NCBI GenBank assembly: GCA_002762795.1
Contig: PCYA01000010.1
Span: 10,418-72,070, forward strand
Source: Candidatus Woesearchaeota archaeon CG10_big_fil_rev_8_21_14_0_10_37_12
GTDB lineage: Archaea > Nanobdellota > Nanobdellia > Woesearchaeales > ARS49
Direction: 5' to 3'
Length of the DNA stretch: 61,653 bases
Shown here: piece by piece, positions 48,921 through 57,151 of the stretch
Layout of the letters: each line of letters opens with the position of its first letter
Numbering within the stretch: the stretch's first letter is position 1
Translations under genes and position numbers: made by a program
Notes under the pieces: generated by a model
What the model saw: the letters and a program-made list of their open reading frames with translations, nothing else
Told to the model about the DNA's origin: nothing
Databases searched by the model: none

Positions 48921-50410
48921 ATAATGTCTATTCCCCCACTTTTTTGAAGTGCTTTTTTTGCGTATTCAAGTTTTTTCTGGCTTCGCGAGTAAATTGTTAA
49001 TATTGGTTCTCCTTGTACAATGTTTTCTCCACAGTGTTTGTGGATGTACACTCCTGCTTCAGGATCTGCTGGCGCTCCTGCAAGTCGTGCAAGTTTAGTT
49101 ATTGTTGGATTAAGTAAACAGTAAATTTTGCCTGTTTTTTTAGCCTTAACATCATATGTTTTGAGTGCAACTTTCAGCTGTTCTGGTTGTATCATTTTTC
49201 CACTTTGTGCTGTTACTATTTTTTCCATTGTAGCGTACGCTTTGCCGCTTTCAAGAATTTGTTTTGCTTTTTTGTAACCTTCTCCTTTTTTTGCTTTACC
49301 AACAAATTCCAGCAATATTCCTGTGAGTTTAAGGCTTTTTTGCACAAGATCTTTTGGAGCTTCTGGTTTGTTTTGCAACGCCCAAAGAACGTCTCTTGTT
49401 TCAAGTATGGGGCCGATTCCTTTTCCTACTGCTTCTGTTCCGTTAGTAATGACAATTTTTATTTTGATTTTCAGAAGCTTGCTGAGTTTTTCAAAACTTT
49501 GTTTTAATTTATTGGCTTCTTTTTTTGTTGTTATTTTTGTTCCTGAGCCTATTGGAAGTTCAAGAAGCAAATGTGTTGCTCCTACGCTTGCTTTTTTTGC
49601 CATTATGCTTGCAAGCATTTGTGCTTGAGCATCTATTTGTAATGGTTTTTCAACGTTGATAATAATGTCGTCTGCAGGCGCAATGTTTATTGACCCTCCC
49701 CAAACAATAAAGCCTCCTACAGTATCAATTATTTTTTTAAGGTGTTTAACTGAGTGAGTAACAGGACAAAGCACCTCCATCGTGTCTGCTGTGCCTGCAG
49801 GACTTGTTATTGCTTTACTGCTTGTCTTTGGAACAATGCACCCTGCTGCTACCAAAATTGGCACCATGAGCATTGTTGTTCTATTTCCTGGAACACCTCC
49901 TATTGAGTGTAAATCTACAACTGGACTTTTGTTGAACGTTAGTTTTTCTCCTGTGTTTACCATTGCTTGGGTAAGTGCTGCTGTTTCTTCCATGTCCATT
50001 CCTTTTGTGTAGCTTGCAATGATAAAGCTTGTAAGTTCAATGTCGTTTAGTTTACTGTCAACAATGTCTTGTATGATGCACAGAATTTCTTTTGAGTTGA
50101 GTTTTTTGCCGTCCATTTTTTTTTTGATGTATGTAATGCTTTCTGGTTTTTCTGCAAAATCTATTTTTATTTTATCGTTGTTTTTTGCATGGATTGCATC
50201 AAGTGTTTCTTCAAATAAACCTATTCGTCCAGGAGGCATTGCTTTGTGACTTTCAGCAATATCTAGTGTTGCAATTATTTTTTTGCTGTTCTTTTTTACA
50301 ACAACTCTGTCCATTGGATGAAGATCAAGTTCTCTTGCATCTTTTTTGTTCAATATTACAACAGGAATGCCTCCTGTTGCAATGTCCATGTCTTTGACAC
50401 GCAGTTTCAT
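48917..50410 (-). CDS. deoA: AMP phosphorylase
   Basis: A 497-aa archaeal AMP phosphorylase of the thymidine phosphorylase superfamily. It splits nucleoside monophosphates with phosphate into base and ribose 1,5-bisphosphate. VVDLHSIGGVPGNRT (phosphate loop), SSKAITSPAGTADTMEVL and an archaeal N-terminal barrel (residues 1-80) identify it. In some archaea it feeds RuBisCO; neither RuBisCO nor R15P isomerase is in this window. GAGG precedes ATG 50410. Two short upstream frames repeat its first seven residues. Confidence 0.9.
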   Translation of the reverse strand: MKLRVKDMDIATGGIPVVILNKKDARELDLHPMDRVVVKKNSKKIIATLDIAESHKAMPPGRIGLFEETLDAIHAKNNDKIKIDFAEKPESITYIKKKMDGKKLNSKEILCIIQDIVDSKLNDIELTSFIIASYTKGMDMEETAALTQAMVNTGEKLTFNKSPVVDLHSIGGVPGNRTTMLMVPILVAAGCIVPKTSSKAITSPAGTADTMEVLCPVTHSVKHLKKIIDTVGGFIVWGGSINIAPADDIIINVEKPLQIDAQAQMLASIMAKKASVGATHLLLELPIGSGTKITTKKEANKLKQSFEKLSKLLKIKIKIVITNGTEAVGKGIGPILETRDVLWALQNKPEAPKDLVQKSLKLTGILLEFVGKAKKGEGYKKAKQILESGKAYATMEKIVTAQSGKMIQPEQLKVALKTYDVKAKKTGKIYCLLNPTITKLARLAGAPADPEAGVYIHKHCGENIVQGEPILTIYSRSQKKLEYAKKALQKSGGIDII

Positions 50411-50484
50411 TTGCTATGCCTCTTTTGCGTGTCAAAGGCTAGAAAAATCTCTGATTTTTCTTTGTCTTTAACTTTGAGTTTCAT
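50407..50484 (-). CDS. Duplicated 5' end of deoA, upstream ORF 2
   Basis: A 25-aa frame begins MKLKVKD, a near copy of the deoA start MKLRVKD, then enters a palindrome (GAAAAATC/GATTTTTC, about 50441-50460). It ends in a TGA that overlaps ATG 50410. GGAGTG gives it a ribosome binding site. It is best read as a relic of a duplicated gene start with an inserted hairpin; it may act as a coupled leader peptide. Confidence 0.6.
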   Translation of the reverse strand: MKLKVKDKEKSEIFLAFDTQKRHSK

Positions 50485-50555
50485 ATTCTTATCACTCCTT
50501 TCAAAGTTAAATGCTTGAAAACTTTGTTTTCATTGTCTTTAACACGCAGTTTCAT
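50481..50555 (-). CDS. Duplicated 5' end of deoA, upstream ORF 1
   Basis: A 24-aa frame begins MKLRVKDNENKVF; its first 21 nt differ by one silent base from the deoA start. A GAAAAC/GTTTTC palindrome (about 50515-50531) interrupts it immediately after MKLRVKD. It overlaps the upstream permease stop and the next frame by ATGA on both sides. The chain permease, ORF 1, ORF 2, deoA is therefore coupled throughout. Confidence 0.6.
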   Translation of the reverse strand: MKLRVKDNENKVFKHLTLKGVIRI

Positions 50556-51697
50556 TTTATTACTTTTTTTGTTTTAATTGATTTTATGTGATTTGTTTTT
50601 CCCAGAATATCGAGATGAATTTCTTTAACGTGTGGTTTTTGCTCTCGTTCGTATATTTCAAGAAGTTTTTGAAGTATTGCAAGTATGATTGGTCCAATAA
50701 GGATCCCTACTGCACCGAAGACAAACAAACCTCCTAATACTCCTACGAGAATTAACAAGGGATGTACACGTGCACGTTCTGCAACGAGTATTGGTTTAAG
50801 AATATTGTCAATGCTTGATATGATAATTAATCCATAGAAGAAAAGACCTAATCCTCTCCAGATCAAACCAGGTTCGTTTTGTAAGTATCCTGTAACAAGA
50901 AGTACCATGCTTGCTGGCAACCACACGACCCATGTTCCGATGAATGGTATGAGCGCAAAGAAAGTCATGACAATACTCCACCAGATGAAATTTTTAATGC
51001 CGAAAAGCCAAAGTCCGAATGCGCCAAGTAAACCTTGGATAAGTGCAACTATTAAACTGCCGTAAATAACTGCGTAAATGATGTCTCCGAATTGTTTGAG
51101 TATTTCTTCTTGATGATGGACTTTTAGTGGTGCAACACTTGCTATTCTTGCAATAAGTAATTTTCCGTCTTTAAGCATATAATATGTTGTGAATAAAACA
51201 ACCAGCAAGTGTATTGCTATTTTTGGTAGTGAAAATATGATGCCGCTTATTTTTCCAGTCACAAATGTTAGAACATCGTTAAGTACTCCTAACAAGTATC
51301 CTTTTATTTCTTCGTCACGCATCCAATCATTTATTGTGTTAACGCCTTTACAAAGAAACCCTTCATCATAACATCTGCTTTCTATAAACTCGCCGCTGAA
51401 TATTTGTTGTTTTGCACGCAAGTACATGTATCTGGTGTCTTGTGTAAGATCCTTTATGAGAAATCCTGCAGGAACTGTGACTAGCAGAACAATTATGACT
51501 GCTGTGATAAATGCAGTCAGACTTTCTGATCGTATGTGTTTTTTCATCCACTTGTACGACGGATAAAAGATGTATGCGAGAATTGTTCCTGCAATAATGC
51601 TTGTAAAAAAAGGCAATGCTACAAATACGCTCGCAATAGCAGTTATGATAACTAATGCAATAAAAAAGTACTTACTACTCATCCCCTCTTTTTCCAT
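50552..51697 (-). CDS. AI-2E family transporter (PerM-like)
   Basis: A 381-aa membrane protein with about eight helices. The internal loop and helix pattern, including LVALIQGLLGAFGLWLFG, FFALIPFIGTWVVWLP and ILVGVLGGLFVFGAVGILIG, identifies the AI-2E/PerM family. Members are linked to autoinducer export or sodium/proton antiport, but function here is unproven. Its stop overlaps the deoA-like upstream ORF. Confidence 0.85.
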   Translation of the reverse strand: MEKEGMSSKYFFIALVIITAIASVFVALPFFTSIIAGTILAYIFYPSYKWMKKHIRSESLTAFITAVIIVLLVTVPAGFLIKDLTQDTRYMYLRAKQQIFSGEFIESRCYDEGFLCKGVNTINDWMRDEEIKGYLLGVLNDVLTFVTGKISGIIFSLPKIAIHLLVVLFTTYYMLKDGKLLIARIASVAPLKVHHQEEILKQFGDIIYAVIYGSLIVALIQGLLGAFGLWLFGIKNFIWWSIVMTFFALIPFIGTWVVWLPASMVLLVTGYLQNEPGLIWRGLGLFFYGLIIISSIDNILKPILVAERARVHPLLILVGVLGGLFVFGAVGILIGPIILAILQKLLEIYEREQKPHVKEIHLDILGKTNHIKSIKTKKVIK

Positions 51698-51742
51698 GAT
51701 AGTTTTATAGCGAGTGTTATTTATAAATGTTATTACAAACTA

Positions 51743-52369
51743 TTATATTTCGTTAACATTTCCTATGAACTCTTGTAACAACTGTTTGTCTTTTTCTCCA
51801 ATGTATTCTATTGATAGAACATGAGTGTATGGTATTCCTTTTGGTAAATAAAGTTCAACAGGGTAAATGAGTTGTTTATCCCATCCTTTTTTATCTGCAC
51901 TGAAGGCTTTTTCAACTTTAAGGTCTAAATCTGTAATTTTTGGTCCGAAACCAATTACAACACCTAATTTTTCTCTTAACTCTGCTTTTGCTTCTCTGTC
52001 TGCCTTTCTGTGTTGCATTACATTTCCGTTAAAATGTTCTTTATAATATTCAGGTGTAAAATCATCTTTATCGCAACCAAATCTTTTGAGGTATTCAGAA
52101 TCTATGGTATGAAGTTTTGCCCAAATTTCAGCTTCTTTGTTTGCTTCTGCATCAGAGTATGCTTTTGGAAATTCTGTAGGAGGTTGAATTTGATAGTAAT
52201 CATATCCTGCTTTAATGGGCCAAAAGTAAAATTTGCCGCTCGCATTATCTGGCGTTAACAATCCCGTTTCAAGAAGTTCTATTGCTTTACCTACTGTTGT
52301 TCCTCTGATCAATACTGGATGTTGTCTGCTGGATGTTGTCAATCTAATTATTTCTTGTTCAGGAATCAT
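51743..52369 (-). CDS. Protein of unknown function, 208 aa
   Basis: A soluble protein beginning MIPEQEIIRLTTSSRQHPVL. LIRGTTVGKAIELLETGLLT in the N-terminal part looks like the opening of an ADP-ribosyltransferase-like fold, but catalytic residues cannot be confirmed. The rest is charged with no clear domain. A TTTAAAAAT TATA-like element lies about 25 nt upstream. The reading as an ART is weak. Confidence 0.5.
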   Translation of the reverse strand: MIPEQEIIRLTTSSRQHPVLIRGTTVGKAIELLETGLLTPDNASGKFYFWPIKAGYDYYQIQPPTEFPKAYSDAEANKEAEIWAKLHTIDSEYLKRFGCDKDDFTPEYYKEHFNGNVMQHRKADREAKAELREKLGVVIGFGPKITDLDLKVEKAFSADKKGWDKQLIYPVELYLPKGIPYTHVLSIEYIGEKDKQLLQEFIGNVNEI

Positions 52370-52431
52370 ACGTTTTCTGACAAAAAACCCCTTTAAAAAT
52401 TTATCTAAAATTATCTACTAAAAAGTGACAA

Positions 52432-52543
52432 TGAGCCCGCCCAGATTTGAACTGGGGACTTCCTCGATTTTGTGGCCAATAATGCACTTTTGTAGTGCAA
52501 ATGCCTCGTCAACGAGACGTCATAACCGCTAGACCACGGGCTC
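52432..52543 (-). tRNA. tRNA-Val (GAC) with a 39-nt intron
   Basis: The acceptor stem GAGCCCG/CGGGCTC, D arm, anticodon stem TCTCG/CGAGG and T arm CCCAG-TTCAAAT-CTGGG are intact. The loop TTGACG carries anticodon GAC and is followed by a roughly 39-nt intron at the usual 37/38 position containing a TGCACT/AGTGCA hairpin. This fits an archaeal bulge-helix-bulge intron, though exact splice sites are not fixed. Confidence 0.85.
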
Positions 52544-52574
52544 GTCTATATTTTTTATGTTTTTCACGAGAGCG

Positions 52575-52615
52575 TGGTTCTTCAAAAGTTTACTTTTGAT
52601 AGACCACGGGCTCGA
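52575..52615 (-). repeat. tRNA-Val 5' fragment with hairpin
   Basis: On the minus strand GAGCCCGTGGTCTA repeats the first 14 nt of the intact tRNA-Val and is followed by a TCAAAAGT/ACTTTTGA palindrome. It lies about 57 nt upstream of the intact tRNA. The arrangement matches the deoA and tRNA-Ser duplications. Confidence 0.65.
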
Positions 52616-52722
52616 ATTATTTAAAGAAACAAGTTGTTTTGTTTATAAAACTTTTCACATAGTTAATTTGAGTCATATGATGCTTTATTCAATCAAGAAA
52701 AAACAAAAAGAAAAAAAGCCAC

Positions 52723-52902
52723 TTATTTTTTGAATGTCAATAATGCTACTATAACGCTTGCCAATCCAACAAGAATTTGGATCCATGGTGTTCCGCCTGT
52801 TAGGTTTGCCAACCAGTCATATAATCGTGGGATCAAATGCACTAATCCACCGATCAATAATAACCATGTTGCCCATAGTTGTACGTTGTTTTGTTTTGCC
52901 AT
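52723..52902 (-). CDS. Small membrane protein (DUF378-like), 59 aa
   Basis: Two hydrophobic helices (WATWLLLIGGLVHLIPRLY and WIQILVGLASVIVALLTF) are separated by a short Gly/Pro-containing turn. The pattern resembles DUF378 small membrane proteins. AAGGTGAT gives a ribosome binding site with good spacing to ATG 52902; ATG 52908 is an alternative. Function unknown. Confidence 0.6.
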   Translation of the reverse strand: MAKQNNVQLWATWLLLIGGLVHLIPRLYDWLANLTGGTPWIQILVGLASVIVALLTFKK

Positions 52903-53021
52903 TTGCATATCACCTTCCTTTGAGTGTTTAATGACTTAATCACTTCTTTATTTATTAAAATTGTGGTACGGTAAGTACGTTTTTAGAGTTTTATCCAAAA
53001 GATCTGAATTTTAGATTAAAG

Positions 53022-53951
53022 TTATTTTTTCAATATCCAGTCCAGCACGTTTTTGAAAGCGCCTTGGCTTTCTACTTTGTACACCTGTGCTGTTTGCTGG
53101 TACAAATACTTTGCAATTTCTCTTGAAATTTTAACACCTGTTACTTCGTTTATGCCAGCGTGTACACTCGGACTTAAGTTTACTTCAATAACAGACGGTC
53201 GTCTTGTGTTAAGAATATCCACTCCGCAAATGTCTGCTTTTATTGCTCTTGCAGATTTTATTGCAAGTTTTTCCTGTTCTGGAGTAAGCATGTGAGGTTT
53301 TCGCGTTCCCCCTGAATGTGTGTTTGCTCTGATTTCTCCTTTTGCTGCTTTTCTTTGATATGCTGCAATTACTTTATCTCCTACAACTATTGCTCGTATG
53401 TCTGTTGTTTTGCGTGTTTTTACAAATTCTTGTATGATGTATGGTTTTTTGAAAACTTCTAACATGTCAACAATTGTTTTTGCTGATTTTGTGCTGTCTG
53501 CGATAAGAACGCCTTTCCCATGTGTTCCGTCAGGAACTTTAATGATAACAGGATATCTGACTGCCTTATCTAATGTTTTTTTAGCAATTTCTTTTGTTGC
53601 GACGTAGTATGTTTTTGGAATGGAGATTTTGTTTTTTTGCAGTTCAAGAAGTGTTAAGAATTTATCATGGCCGAGCAAAAATGTTCTTGGTTGAAATGGG
53701 ATATATGTAGATTGCTGAAGAACTGATGTTATAGCGTATTGAATTAAAGAGTATTTAGTGCTTCCTCGGATGTACAAGCAGTCATATTTTGGAAGGCTTT
53801 TTTGATTGTATAAAACAGAAGGTCCGCTGTTTGCAAGATTAACTTCAAATTGTCTGATGTCAAGAAGGTCTACTTGATCAAAATATTTCTTAGCGGCTTT
53901 TGCAACAGCTTTGCTGCTTTTGCCTCCAAGGCTAACAATACCTAGTTTCAC
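53022..53951 (-). CDS. rimK: RimK-like ATP-grasp ligase
   Basis: A 309-aa ATP-grasp enzyme. FLLGHDKFLTLLELQ, YPVIIKVPDGTHGKGV (ATP-binding lysine and glycine loop) and the metal-binding VIEVNLSPSVHAGINEVTG identify the RimK/LysX group, which ligates amino acids, usually glutamate, to protein C termini or small carriers. Its target here is unknown. The next gene upstream encodes a RimK-associated retropepsin-like protein, supporting a tail-editing role. Confidence 0.85.
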   Translation of the reverse strand: MKLGIVSLGGKSSKAVAKAAKKYFDQVDLLDIRQFEVNLANSGPSVLYNQKSLPKYDCLYIRGSTKYSLIQYAITSVLQQSTYIPFQPRTFLLGHDKFLTLLELQKNKISIPKTYYVATKEIAKKTLDKAVRYPVIIKVPDGTHGKGVLIADSTKSAKTIVDMLEVFKKPYIIQEFVKTRKTTDIRAIVVGDKVIAAYQRKAAKGEIRANTHSGGTRKPHMLTPEQEKLAIKSARAIKADICGVDILNTRRPSVIEVNLSPSVHAGINEVTGVKISREIAKYLYQQTAQVYKVESQGAFKNVLDWILKK

Positions 53952-53963
53952 GAAACCACCCCC

Positions 53964-54290
53964 TTACTGTTTCATTGTGTCGATGAGGAACCCGTGTTTT
54001 AGCACGTTTCTGCCGATAAGTACTGGGTAGCTCATTTCCTTTCTGTCTGCAAGGTTAAACGTTGCATTAAAGGTCCTGTTTTTAATTGTTACGGTTGTTT
54101 TAACTACTGGTCTTTCACTTTCTCCGTGAACTGATTTGACTTTTGCTGTTTTAATGATTGGTCCGAGCCCTAGTTTGCGCGCTATTGTTTTGTCTATGGA
54201 ACATCTTTTCGCTCCTGTGTCTATTCTTGCTTTGTAGGTTCTTCTGCATATTTTTACGTTTTCTACAAGACCAATAACTGTATGTTTCAT
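53964..54290 (-). CDS. RimK-associated retropepsin-like protease (RimB family)
   Basis: A 108-aa protein with the aspartic protease signature ARIDTGAKRCSID (about 20-32) and a later PVLIGRNVLKHGF flap-like motif. It belongs to the putative ATP-dependent zinc protease/RimB family that trims or regulates RimK products. The upstream ATG at 54344 is disfavoured. It ends 12 nt before rimK on the same strand, so the two are coexpressed. Confidence 0.8.
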   Translation of the reverse strand: MKHTVIGLVENVKICRRTYKARIDTGAKRCSIDKTIARKLGLGPIIKTAKVKSVHGESERPVVKTTVTIKNRTFNATFNLADRKEMSYPVLIGRNVLKHGFLIDTMKQ

Positions 54291-54348
54291 AATATCAGCT
54301 CTTTTTTTATCATATAGTGTTGGGAAGTTATTAAATATTTGCATTGAA

Positions 54349-54753
54349 TTAATCAGTAAATGTTTCGTATGTTACTGTTCCGCCTGTTAATGCGAAGTGT
54401 TCTTCCTCTATTTGCCTGATAATTTCGCGTCTCTGCCCTTCGCGTTCTGTAACATAGTCGTCTTTCAGTCCAGGAGCTTCAGTCATAGTTGAGGATTTGT
54501 CTGGAAATGCATCCAAATAATAAGTTAAAGTTCCTTCTGTGAAATACGCCGGTGTTTCTTGAACTTCTCTAGGATGTTCATTTACTGCCATTTCAAGGTC
54601 TGTTTCTTTAACATCATCTACTATTTCTTCCAGTCCGATAGGCTGATAAGAATCTGTTGGTTCGTATGCTAAAGGTTCATAACTATCAGAAATATTGTCA
54701 GGAGGTGGAGGATCATCTTCCTCAGAACTAACTTCTTGTTGAAATTGCACCAT
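54349..54753 (-). CDS. Acidic protein of unknown function, 134 aa
   Basis: A highly acidic, Tyr- and Pro-rich protein beginning MVQFQQEVSSEEDD, with DSYEPLAYEPTDSYQPIGLE. It is probably largely disordered, with a charged helical region near residues 95-120. It lies directly upstream of the retropepsin-rimK pair on the same strand. It could be a substrate or regulator by position, but nothing in the sequence proves this. Confidence 0.5.
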   Translation of the reverse strand: MVQFQQEVSSEEDDPPPPDNISDSYEPLAYEPTDSYQPIGLEEIVDDVKETDLEMAVNEHPREVQETPAYFTEGTLTYYLDAFPDKSSTMTEAPGLKDDYVTEREGQRREIIRQIEEEHFALTGGTVTYETFTD

Positions 54754-54835
54754 ATCCAGTTTATTTATTCACCCTTTCATATATCTTGGAGGAACTAGTT
54801 ATTAAACTTTGTGCTTTTTAGGAGTTATTGCGAAG

Positions 54836-56263
54836 TTAATCGCTCATTTTTGTTCCTCTGCCTTGGCTTTCATACCAGCCTGCAGGGGTGATGCGTATGA
54901 ATTCTGCATTTCTTTGCATTTCTGGTATGTTTCTTGCACCGCAGTAGCTTATGCCGCTTTGTACTCCTTTAAGGATATTTTGAATTATTCCTGCTACAGA
55001 GCCTTTATAGTCTACAAGAATAGGTATTCCTTCTACGTGCACGTCTAGTTCTTGTTTTATTTTCTGTTTGCGAAGCAATTCTTCTCTGTTATGATTATTA
55101 TCATATGACGCACTGCCCATGTATTTTTTGTATCGCTTGCCGTCTTTTGTAATTATTCTTCCTGGTGCTTCATCTGTTCCTGCAAATAAGCTTCCTGAGA
55201 ATATGCTGCTTGCTCCTGCTGCTAATGCTTTGACAACATCTCCTGGGTAAATCATTCCTCCGTCTGCAGTTACAGGAACAGCATGTTCTTTTGCAACTTT
55301 GCAAACATTCAAAACAGCAGTAAACTGTGGAATTCCTGCTCCTGACATGATGCGTGTTGTACAAACAGGAGAAGGCCCTATGCCAACTTTTAATCCATCT
55401 GCTCCTGCTGCTATTAAATCTCGTGCTGCTTCTGCTGTTGCAATGTTTCCTGCCATTACATCTATGTCAAATGTTTCTTTGAGTTCTTTGATGCGTTTGA
55501 TTGCATAATCCGAATGGCAGTGTGCGATATCTAAAACAAGTAGGTCAACATTTGCGTTAACAAGTGCTGTTGCGCGTTCTATGGTATCTTTAACTCCGAC
55601 TGCTGCTGCAACTCGCAATCGCCCTTTTTCGTCCCTGTTCGCGTTTGGCCAGTATTCAAGTTTTTTTATGTCTTTTGTTGTAATAAGCCCTTTAAGCTGT
55701 TTATTTTCATCAACCAAAGGAAGTTTTTCAACTCTGTTTTTGTGCAATATCTGTTTAGCTTCTTCTAATGTTATTCCTGGCTTTGCAGTTATGAGTTTTT
55801 CTCTCGGAGTCATCACTTCTCTTACTTGTTTGTCAAGGTTTGTTTCAAACTGATAGTCTTTGAGAGTGAATATGCCTACAACAGAATTATCTGTGACGAT
55901 CAAACTAGTTACGTGTTCATCATCCATAATTTGTATGGCTTCTTTAATTGTTGCCGTTGGTTCTATGCAAACAGGTTCCTCAATTACGTAACACGTACTT
56001 CTTTTTACTCTTCTTACTTGTGCAACTTGTTGCTCGATAGTATCGAACTGGTGTATGACTCCCAGACCTCCTTCTCTTGCCATTGCTATTGCCATGTCTG
56101 CTTCTGTGACTGTTGCCATGTTTGCAGAAACAAGCGGAATGTTCAAAGAAATGTTTTTCGTAAATTTAGTTTTCAGTTCTGCTTGTCCTCTTGATGATAA
56201 TGGTGTTCTTTTTGGTACTAGTAAAACGTCAGAATATGTTAATCCAATAGGAAAATTGTTCAT
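54836..56263 (-). CDS. guaB: Inosine-5'-monophosphate dehydrogenase
   Basis: A 475-aa enzyme converting IMP to XMP in guanine nucleotide synthesis. LTYSDVLLVP, two CBS domains (about 95-205), the catalytic loop GIGPSPVCTTR (usual form GPGSICTTR) and late GVEGIPILVDYKG are present. The catalytic Cys is intact. The ATG at 56263 matches the family N terminus; the upstream frame adds 20 unlike residues. The terminal GRGTKMSD is typical. Confidence 0.93.
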   Translation of the reverse strand: MNNFPIGLTYSDVLLVPKRTPLSSRGQAELKTKFTKNISLNIPLVSANMATVTEADMAIAMAREGGLGVIHQFDTIEQQVAQVRRVKRSTCYVIEEPVCIEPTATIKEAIQIMDDEHVTSLIVTDNSVVGIFTLKDYQFETNLDKQVREVMTPREKLITAKPGITLEEAKQILHKNRVEKLPLVDENKQLKGLITTKDIKKLEYWPNANRDEKGRLRVAAAVGVKDTIERATALVNANVDLLVLDIAHCHSDYAIKRIKELKETFDIDVMAGNIATAEAARDLIAAGADGLKVGIGPSPVCTTRIMSGAGIPQFTAVLNVCKVAKEHAVPVTADGGMIYPGDVVKALAAGASSIFSGSLFAGTDEAPGRIITKDGKRYKKYMGSASYDNNHNREELLRKQKIKQELDVHVEGIPILVDYKGSVAGIIQNILKGVQSGISYCGARNIPEMQRNAEFIRITPAGWYESQGRGTKMSD

Positions 56264-56315
56264 TCCGTTAAAAAATATCAAAAGAAGAGCTTTAAATAAT
56301 TTTGTATGATGTAGT

Positions 56316-57059
56316 TTACTCAAAAACAGCAGAATAAAATTCTTTTTTTGTGTACTCTTTTATTTGTCCTTCTTTGAGCTTCCCAAGAGCAAGTTTTGCA
56401 ATTTGTACTCTGACTAGCTTTGTAACATTCAAGCCAACAGCGTTGCACATTTTTCGTATCTGTCTTTTTTTGCCTTCGATGATTTTCAGTTCAAACAAGC
56501 TTTTCTTGTCTGATGTGGAAAGTACGTGAATTTTTGCAGGTAGAGTTTTATATTTTGTTTCATCAATATCTATCCAGACTCCTTCACAAAGTTTTTTGAT
56601 TTTTTCTTGTGTTAATAATCCGTCAACCTTGACTTCATATATTTTTTCGCGTTTTGTTTTTGGATCAAGAATTTTCTTCCCTGCTCTACCATCATTTGTT
56701 AATATTATTAACCCTGTGCTATCCTTATCAAGTCTTCCTACAGGATAAAAAGAATAAAAATCTTTTGAAGGAACTTTTCCTCTGAGAAAATTTAATAAAT
56801 TTTCCTTTGTTGTTTCAAAACCAAGCGGTTTGTTTAGGACAAAATATCTTCTGTTTTCTTTGAATTGAATAAGTTTGCCTTTAAATGTTATTTTGTCTTT
56901 GAATGGGCGAACTTGGTAGTGCAGGCATTCCATTGGCTTGCCGTTCACAAAGATTGCTCCCTTTCTTGCAAGCATTGCTGCTTCTGTTTTGCTTTTTACT
57001 GATCCTGTTGCAACAAGGAGTTGGTAAATTCTCCATTGTCGACGGGGGTTTTTGCTCAT
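56316..57059 (-). CDS. RsuA/RluB family RNA pseudouridine synthase
   Basis: A 247-aa enzyme with an N-terminal S4 RNA-binding domain (about 8-60) and a catalytic domain. YPVGRLDKDSTGLIILTNDG contains the catalytic Asp and defines the RsuA/RluB/RluE/RluF group. KKRQIRKMC is the usual late RNA-binding loop. The family modifies rRNA in bacteria; this archaeal copy is probably transferred. The target is unknown. Confidence 0.88.
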   Translation of the reverse strand: MSKNPRRQWRIYQLLVATGSVKSKTEAAMLARKGAIFVNGKPMECLHYQVRPFKDKITFKGKLIQFKENRRYFVLNKPLGFETTKENLLNFLRGKVPSKDFYSFYPVGRLDKDSTGLIILTNDGRAGKKILDPKTKREKIYEVKVDGLLTQEKIKKLCEGVWIDIDETKYKTLPAKIHVLSTSDKKSLFELKIIEGKKRQIRKMCNAVGLNVTKLVRVQIAKLALGKLKEGQIKEYTKKEFYSAVFE

Positions 57060-57151
57060 GTGAGCAATAAAAACACAAACCTTTATAAAGGCACCCAGAG
57101 AAATGTGTTTATTGCGATTCTAAATATAGTTTAGAGACTGCAGGAGCGAAG

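Noticed and set aside
48917-50410. Complete AMP-RuBisCO nucleotide salvage pathway
   Set aside because: Only AMP phosphorylase is present; R15P isomerase and RuBisCO are not in the window.
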